Assembly: GCF_037975245.1 (NCBI RefSeq)
Contig: NC_092571.1
Span: forward strand, 6,738,501-6,802,500
Source: Apostichopus japonicus
Taxonomy: Eukaryota; Echinodermata; Holothuroidea; Aspidochirotida; Stichopodidae
Reading direction: 5' to 3'
DNA length: 64,000 nt
Translations under genes and position numbers: made by a program
Shown here: positions 57,808 to 64,000 of the stretch, piece by piece
Numbering within the stretch: position 1 is the first letter of the stretch
Layout of the letters: every line of letters begins with the position of its first letter
The notes under the pieces: model-generated
What the model was told of the DNA's origin: nothing
Seen by the model: the letters and a program-made list of their open reading frames with translations, nothing else
The model's database searches: none

Positions 57808-60747
57808 AATGATTAAGATTACTGTACACTATTTCTAATACTATGAAACAAATTTAGCAGAACCAAATGTCACAACACCTTTCCAGTATAATGAATGACT
57901 TCCTGTCTCTTGCAATGGTTGGTTGACACTTGTATCCTATATGCGTGTCAACGTCCTAATTTGTAGAAATTTTTGTATCTTTGGAAACGAAATCATAAAC
58001 AATTATATATAGACATCTCTTTATCCAAATTCTGCAATCACAGTAAAGGTGCCCCTTGAATCGTTGTTGTGCAAAATATTGCTTGCCGACAGAAGCAGAA
58101 TTGCGTGCTTCACGGATCCGTCATGTTAGTTATTTTCCTGAAGATGTGGTTATTTATACTTATTGATATCCTCCTCAACGTACAGTCACTGTTGGATTGT
58201 TCAATCGACTATGCTGACATCATATCGTGCAGACGTTAATGCGTACCTTGGATTCAATGTGAACACACCCTGGTCGTTTGAGAATAAACACATATGAAGA
58301 AAGACACATGTAGCGTATATGCTGATATGCAGGTACCCCATTGTATTGGTGGAGTGTACACACTGATTCAGCATAAGATGCGTTCGTCATGCCCGGTGTA
58401 CCCTGATAAATGGTTCCACCTACACCTATTGCCCTTCGCAGGTCACTTCATTGTTATACTGCAACAAACAACGTCTGGCAGTGTAATTAACCTTGTATTA
58501 TATTAAAAGTCAGATACCAATATATGATTCACTCGCCAAGGTTTTAGGATAATAATTCGTTAACTCAGCACACACACACCCACACACAAAATGTTACACA
58601 ATAGAAGGTGCGGTACACATGCTAGAGTTTTGCACTACCAACCCCTGAAATCGACTAATATTTTACTACAATAAAATAACACAGTCATTATAAATGCACG
58701 TTTTTTTCTTCAATTTTAGTTCAACTGCTTTTCATGGATCTAGCGATCTATTGTGTATTTTGCATGCTATTCATGCACTCTCCCAATCCTGTTGGTGTGA
58801 TTTTATGGTGACGTCAACAGCCGATGGGTGACATCATAATGGCAATTTAGCTAAAGAGGCCTAGTCGTTCTTCTTTGTTATATAGGAATATTGTATCAAA
58901 CAAGAAAGAGGAAAATCCCCCACCCCACCCTGCCCTGCCCCCACCCCATCCTGCTCCGGCATTTTATAATGAGGCTTGAAAAATTTGAAACAAACGCTCA
59001 ATGGCCTGCCGTAACAAGCATACACTGAACTTAATTTAAAGACATGGAAGACATGGTATATATTTGATATCATTCAAGTAGACTAATAATGTGATGTTGA
59101 AAATCATAAGCGTCCTTTATAATGTGATTAATAGACACAAACTTCTAACTTATTCGTATTAAATGACGTCGTCAGTAGAGCATTAAGTCCCTTATTTTCA
59201 ATACTTCAGTAGCAATGATATTCTTCCCATTTAATGTAATAGTCATTTTGGCTCGGCTATTAATTCAGCTGTTTCCTATATCTATTGCTGGCCATTGTTG
59301 CTCTTATTAACTAAAACAAGTCTTCAGTTTCATAAGACCAGGTTCAAAAGTTTAAGCATAACATTTTTTATTTGTGAAAATGAAAACGTCAGTTTCCAAG
59401 TACGAAATACTGAAACCACCACACTGTACTAACAAACCTAACATCACAACCAAACACCGTCACGCCCGTAGCCAGGCCGGGCAAGGGGCGTGCCCCACCC
59501 ATCTCCGTGCAGACCACTGTGCCCCCATCTCTTTATCTATCAATGATGTGTATAAAAAACATCACAAGTTACAAGTCAAGGATGTCGTGCCCCTCATTAA
59601 ATTGGTTTTGTCCCTCCAACTCAGATTTCTCGATACGGACCTGCCAATCATGATTATAAAGTGTTGCATACGACGAACCAAATCTCAACGCTTACGTCAC
59701 CATATGATTTGGATGTGATGTTTCTGCTAGAGAGACCACTCCATCAAGTAGCTTCGAATGGTGCTTTGTGGAGTGATTAAGGCAGATTTTATGGAAGCGT
59801 CGATGCCTTTTTCTCTCTATACCGCCTTGTAGTATGTATGCTAACCATTAAACTAGCGGTATGCCTACTCCAGAGGAACATTTATTCTTGCTATGTATCG
59901 TTTTCGAGCAAACAACATTTGAAGTTGACATACTTTGCTTCAAAAGTGAACTTGAGGCAAATAAATGTGATGTCATAATTGTACACCAACAAATTTGTGT
60001 TTTGTTTATCTTTGCAGTCTTCACCATATGATTACAATTCGTTTAGCGTATTGATAATGTCATACCCCGCTAAAACGACCCTATCCAATCCAAGGCTAAA
60101 ACAGTAAAGTAACAAAAAAGAGACACAAACACTTTTCTGTCAATGTGCAACAAAATTAAATCACATCTATTTACTTTACGTTTACTTACGGTACAAACTG
60201 GGACAATATCTGGAAAGCAATGTAGGAATTATAAACAATTGTAACGAAGTTACTTAGAATATGTTCTTCTGTCACTAGCAAAAAACAAATTTTCTTCTAA
60301 TATATAATTTTAGGAGAGGTATAATTTTTTTTTGTATGAAAAGTTTCTAGCAATATAGATATCTACAGTTGCATCATAATAACGCCTGAATTACGCCAAT
60401 GAAATAACCATTTTGTTTTCTTAATTAACCAATTAATTATGACATCAGAATGTTTGATAAAAACAATTGAGAACATTTCAGATCAAATTGAATTCTAGCC
60501 CCGGGAAAGTTTCTCTGAATAAACAAAATGTAATGAAAATCCATTCACAATGACCCTTCGCACCCGAGAAGCGGTTATCTATAGGTTGTTCTTGAACCCA
60601 TGTGTGTACATAAATACGTCTCACTTGTTGCAGCATACATTACAGGTTTATCACTGGGTAAAATAGGTATAGCAAACAATAAATCGATATATTAATTTAT
60701 CTGCAACTATCTGTCTAGACATCTATATATATATATATATATATATA
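57808..60747. other. Intergenic; one hAT-like fragment, no gene
   Basis: About 59,455-59,690 begins CACGCCCGTAGCCAGGC and has the look of a non-autonomous hAT-type end; the open frame across it (59,374-59,718) is a by-product. A poly-C/CCCCACCCC stretch lies near 58,920. The rest, including the upstream region of the 57,807 gene, shows no exon. Confidence 0.4.
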
Positions 60748-60753
60748 TTTATT
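60748..60753 (-). terminator. Poly(A) signal for the 60,814-62,112 gene
   Basis: AATAAA on minus, 61 bp below the stop codon, at the edge of an (AT)n microsatellite (60,726-60,748). Confidence 0.45.
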
Positions 60754-60813
60754 TTTTAATTTGTAGTTATTCTGTATTGTTATTAGACTACCGGTAGGAC
60801 CAACCAGAGAGGC

Positions 60814-62112
60814 CTATTCTGCCCTCCACTGTCCGCCTTGAGGATTGGTAGGTGGGGCTCCGTTAAGTTCGTCAGTACTTGAGAGGTTAATAAAGTCACC
60901 GGCATGGGATTGTTTCATATCATTAGAGTATAGTCGTTCTTGTAACTGTAGTCTTCCATCGGGCAGTTTAGTTAGTACCATGTCTTGTTCATACGCGTTC
61001 AGTACAATGTCAGGGTTTGAATCCTGTAAGTGTGATCCATCTGTTCCGGAAAAGCCGAATGAACCTCTCTGATAACCTTTGACTAGTATTTGCCAGCCAG
61101 ACCATGCTATGACTATTGCACCAACAAACAGTAAAATACCAGAAATAACTGAAATTGTAATAAAAAAACGATTGTTTCCATTGGAGATTCTAACAAAAGT
61201 TAAGTTATATCCTGAAATAAAACTGTCGTTGATCAATATCCCGGCGCATGAAATACTATATGTTATTGTGTCCTCCACTGGCGATGAGAAATCGTAAATA
61301 GTTAAAGTAGAATCGACTTGTGAATCTGAGATTTCCATAGATGTAATGTTGGGTTCAATGAACCACTCGTAGACTACTCCTTTCACTTCCGGTATTAATC
61401 GACAAGTTAATGTGAACGAGTCGTTAAGTTGACTCCCTTCCTCAATTGAAATGTAATACGAGTCGTAAACAAAAATAGGCCCTATTGAACATGACTCAGA
61501 CATGTTCTGATTTTCAATGTAGAAACAATCAAAGTTTGTTGAATTATGCACTGAATCAAGAGAAACGTTCACAGAAGATGAAGATGAAGAGACCACCATT
61601 TGAGAAGGATAAAGCCTGGAATTATTCCAGAACCAACCAGGTACGTTACTATTCAGACTATCACACGTGAGCTCGATCTGTTCACCTATTAAATATTCCT
61701 GCCGTCCACAGACTTTAGACTTACACTGCAGTGACTCAATAGTTACGGTCAAGAAAAATTCGGCTTTGTTGCTCTGGTTTATCAAACATGTGTACAATCC
61801 ACTATCACTGACAGTTGCAACATCAATCGTTATAAAAAGAAAGAGACTAGGCGGTGCTGACAACAAGAAAGCTTTCTTCCCATCGGCCTCTATTTGCGTC
61901 ATATTCGGGAAGACACCAAGAACAGTACCATTGTGTGAAAGTGTTACTGAGTCGTTTACTGAAAACGACGTGGATGAACAGTATACTGTGACAGGTGAGC
62001 CTTCTAAGACGATGTCATCTGTCACCGAGAATTCAATCTGACCGATCACGAATGGAACTAAGAGTATGAATAACACCATCAAGTTAGCTGGTAACAGAAA
62101 TAAACTATCCAT
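60814..62112 (-). CDS. Single-exon type I membrane protein, three Ig-like domains, LPDGR tail
   Basis: 432 aa in one exon. A long hydrophobic signal at 1-24 (ANLMVLFILLVPFVIGQ). Ig1 about 26-124 (C45; textbook DSGLYTC, C109). Ig2 about 130-212 (C150, W162, C196), bracketed by C130/C135 and C208. Ig3 about 218-306 (C237, W250, C289). TM about 316-340, then a tail of about 90 residues. The tail holds DMVLTKLPDGRLQL (377-390), the same motif as the paralogue at 56,455-57,807. Y395 (YSND) has the YxN pattern used by GRB2-type SH2 domains. A serine run (SSSSSS, 175-180) lies in Ig2. About a dozen N-x-S/T sites. It lies head-to-tail with its paralogue, 3.0 kb apart. An acceptor-like CTTCCAG 10 bases before the ATG leaves room for a noncoding 5' exon. 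The ligand is unknown. Confidence 0.88.
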   Translation of the reverse strand: MDSLFLLPANLMVLFILLVPFVIGQIEFSVTDDIVLEGSPVTVYCSSTSFSVNDSVTLSHNGTVLGVFPNMTQIEADGKKAFLLSAPPSLFLFITIDVATVSDSGLYTCLINQSNKAEFFLTVTIESLQCKSKVCGRQEYLIGEQIELTCDSLNSNVPGWFWNNSRLYPSQMVVSSSSSSVNVSLDSVHNSTNFDCFYIENQNMSESCSIGPIFVYDSYYISIEEGSQLNDSFTLTCRLIPEVKGVVYEWFIEPNITSMEISDSQVDSTLTIYDFSSPVEDTITYSISCAGILINDSFISGYNLTFVRISNGNNRFFITISVISGILLFVGAIVIAWSGWQILVKGYQRGSFGFSGTDGSHLQDSNPDIVLNAYEQDMVLTKLPDGRLQLQERLYSNDMKQSHAGDFINLSSTDELNGAPPTNPQGGQWRAE

Positions 62113-62860
62113 GACCGCTGACTGGAAGTCGTCACTAACCAGGTGTTTAGTTACGAATGATTCAGTTTGTTGAAAACTATGTTGTTATCAAGGAACTCCC
62201 CTAGAATACACGTCGGTATTACTTACACACATAGAACGTGGGTCATCATAGTTGATCCAAAAGCTTGGTCCAATAGGTAGTCGACGGTACACTGTAACAC
62301 GTTTAACACATGTTTAAGATGTTTCATAGAAAACTGTTCTGTATATATAGTTCAGTACTCAGTATCATCGTCAAAACGGCGCTGTTATACCCTGCAGCAT
62401 GTACATGAAACAAACCATATTGTATGAACCAAATTCCTCTGCAGTTTCTAACTGCATAGCTGTTAAAATGAACGCATGACTGCATCTTAAACAATATTTC
62501 TTTAGAAATACTGTATATGAGAGAAAAGACTAGAGTGAGCACAGGTCAGGCTTATAGAGGTCGTTACTATTTAGCGGCAATACGTAAACAACTGAAGGCT
62601 CATAGAAATATTACTCGAAGATAGAATTAAAATATTTGTGCAATGAGGTCACTTTACGAGCATGTAAAACGAAAATTACATAAAATATATGTACTTTTTA
62701 TCATTTGCCTTTGTCGTTAACCTCCATTTCATTAACAAAAGTCTGTTCAAAGTATCTCTTTCGAGATCCGGTTTTAGGAATCACAAATGCTTTCGAGTTG
62801 GTTGGCATTATGTTTGATCTCTAGAGCGAGTCAAATACGTCACCAAAAACGGAACTAGTA

Positions 62861-62863
<3 letters not shown>
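62113..62863. other. Upstream region of the 62,112 gene; nothing recognised
   Basis: Expected promoter side of the minus-strand Ig gene. No reliable core-promoter motif and no exon were seen. Confidence 0.3.

Positions 62864-62931
<68 letters not shown>
62864..62931. repeat. (TA)n microsatellite
   Basis: An uninterrupted TA dinucleotide tract of about 68 bases. Confidence 0.97.
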
Positions 62932-62935
<4 letters not shown>

Positions 62936-62999
62936 CAAACCCACATCAAATCTTTTATGAGCTCTATCAAACAGGATTTTGCTTGATACAAAGACGATC

Positions 63000-63260
63000 A
63001 GTCTGTATGAGAATCGTTCAATGTCCCCCCCCCCCCCCCTATGCTAGCTCATTGTCAACCGCTCAACCTTAGATTCCTACTCACTTCCTTTTCCGTTGCA
63101 GAAAACTTCTGAAGGTACAAATTGTGATAACTTCTGCAAACATAAAATACTGTGTCATTCATGGGCGGCGATCCTGGGGGGGAAGGGGGGATATATCCCC
63201 CCCATGAAAATGGGTGGAGGGGATGTAATACACCATATCCCCCCCCCCCACCAAATGCCA
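63000..63260. repeat. Poly-C/poly-G repeat fragment
   Basis: CATGGGCGGCGATCC at about 63,159 starts a block of G runs, GATATATCCCCCCCATGAAAA and a second C run. The style is that of the window's non-autonomous DNA elements, but the termini are not paired. Open frames across it are by-products. Confidence 0.45.
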
Positions 63261-63859
63261 GGGATAAGAATTTTTTCATGCCTACATTTATGCATCATCG
63301 TGAATGTACGGCTCTTTTTTAGCTTCATTTCTCGCCTACCATAAACGCAGTGCGATCTTTTCAAATAAACCGTCTTTATAAAGCAAGAATAGTTGACTGT
63401 AGGCTTCATTGGCCCTATAACAACAAACTGTATTATTGCGCCCATGGTATTGATATAGTACATATATGCACCCTCATAGTATTCATATAGGCCCTATAGT
63501 AGGCCTACACACGTACATGTTCCCTCGAACAGCTGAGAATCTCATGTTACCAGGGTAATGCTTAATACACGTTTCACCTGGATGCCCTAGCAATCGGTAC
63601 CTAGGAATGTAACTATGTGTAATTGTGTATTGCATGTGTATAGGCCTATAATAGCCTGCATGAGGCCATTTTCTTCATCGAATAATATAAAAGAGCTCTC
63701 GAACATTCTAACGTAGCGCCTGAAACAAGACTGACAGGGGCAATTTTCCCAAAATAAAACCCGAAATTAAAAAAAAAGTATTTTGGATCCTGATTATGAG
63801 ATATTTCGGACATGATATCCCTATTTTAAAGTTGGGTATATGGCGCTTGGAAACCTCGG

Positions 63860-64000
63860 GAAGTGCCGTTTCCGGCCATCTAGAGGGTTTGTAAATCCCA
63901 AAATTTTCTTGTACGCTTCGCGCCAACTCATGGTGGCGCTACGCTTAGATAGTCAACAAGGTCATATCCCCCCCCCCCCCCCACTCGGAAGTACGGATCG
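63860..64000 (+). mobile_element. Fragment of the hAT family seen at 6,520-7,315
   Basis: TTTCCGGCCATCTA, GTACGC(T)TC(G)CGCCAAC, ATGGTGGCGCT and CGCTTAGATA correspond in order to 7,168-7,250 of the left element. The poly-C run that follows also matches its right part. The fragment runs off the window edge. Confidence 0.7.

Overview
The window is animal nuclear DNA, AT-rich, with split genes, canonical GT/AG introns, a eukaryotic tRNA gene and many short DNA transposons. The gene set (RER1, an ING4/5-type PHD protein, SLC35F6, a secreted FCGBP-N/IgGFc-binding-like protein, and single-exon Ig-domain membrane receptors) points to an invertebrate deuterostome. An echinoderm is my best guess, possibly a sea cucumber; that is inference from gene content and repeat style, not from a marker gene.

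Left part (1-12.9 kb): the first two coding exons of SLC35F6 lie on the minus strand and the gene runs off the left edge. They are embedded in dispersed repeats rich in TGACCTTTGACCT. A 447-bp hAT-type MITE with an 8-bp target duplication, a near-perfect hairpin, a degenerate minisatellite and a decayed hAT element follow. An unidentified minus-strand terminal exon lies at 9.8-10.0 kb and a tRNA-Pro(AGG) at 10.9 kb.

Middle (12.9-37.9 kb): RER1 (minus, six coding exons, 194 aa) and an ING4/5 orthologue (plus, eight exons, 256 aa) form a divergent pair separated by about 1 kb. Their products are unrelated in function: a Golgi-to-ER retrieval receptor and a histone H3K4me3 reader. Their introns hold a 170-bp palindromic MITE, a hAT MITE that was later partly duplicated, a foldback-like element with TIRs made of short tandem repeats, and a LINE 3' end.

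At 38.0-42.2 kb a 39-bp minisatellite fills about 4.2 kb and carries a 1,807-bp higher-order duplication. Because 39 is divisible by three, it gives long but probably meaningless open frames on both strands. A hAT MITE abuts it.

Right part (42.9-64 kb): a cluster of candidate surface and immune-type genes. A minus-strand gene is assembled from a signal-peptide exon, two duplicated Ser/Thr-rich phase-1 exons and one large exon encoding an FCGBP-N/IgGFc-binding-like domain. Then come three intronless type I membrane proteins, each with a signal peptide, three Ig-like domains, one TM segment and a cytoplasmic tail: one on plus (53.2-54.6 kb) and two tandem paralogues on minus (56.5-57.8 and 60.8-62.1 kb). 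The two minus paralogues share a cytoplasmic tail motif, L-T-x-L-P-D-G-R-x-Q-L, and all three share an extra cysteine pair bracketing the second Ig domain. I regard this cluster as the most interesting content of the window.
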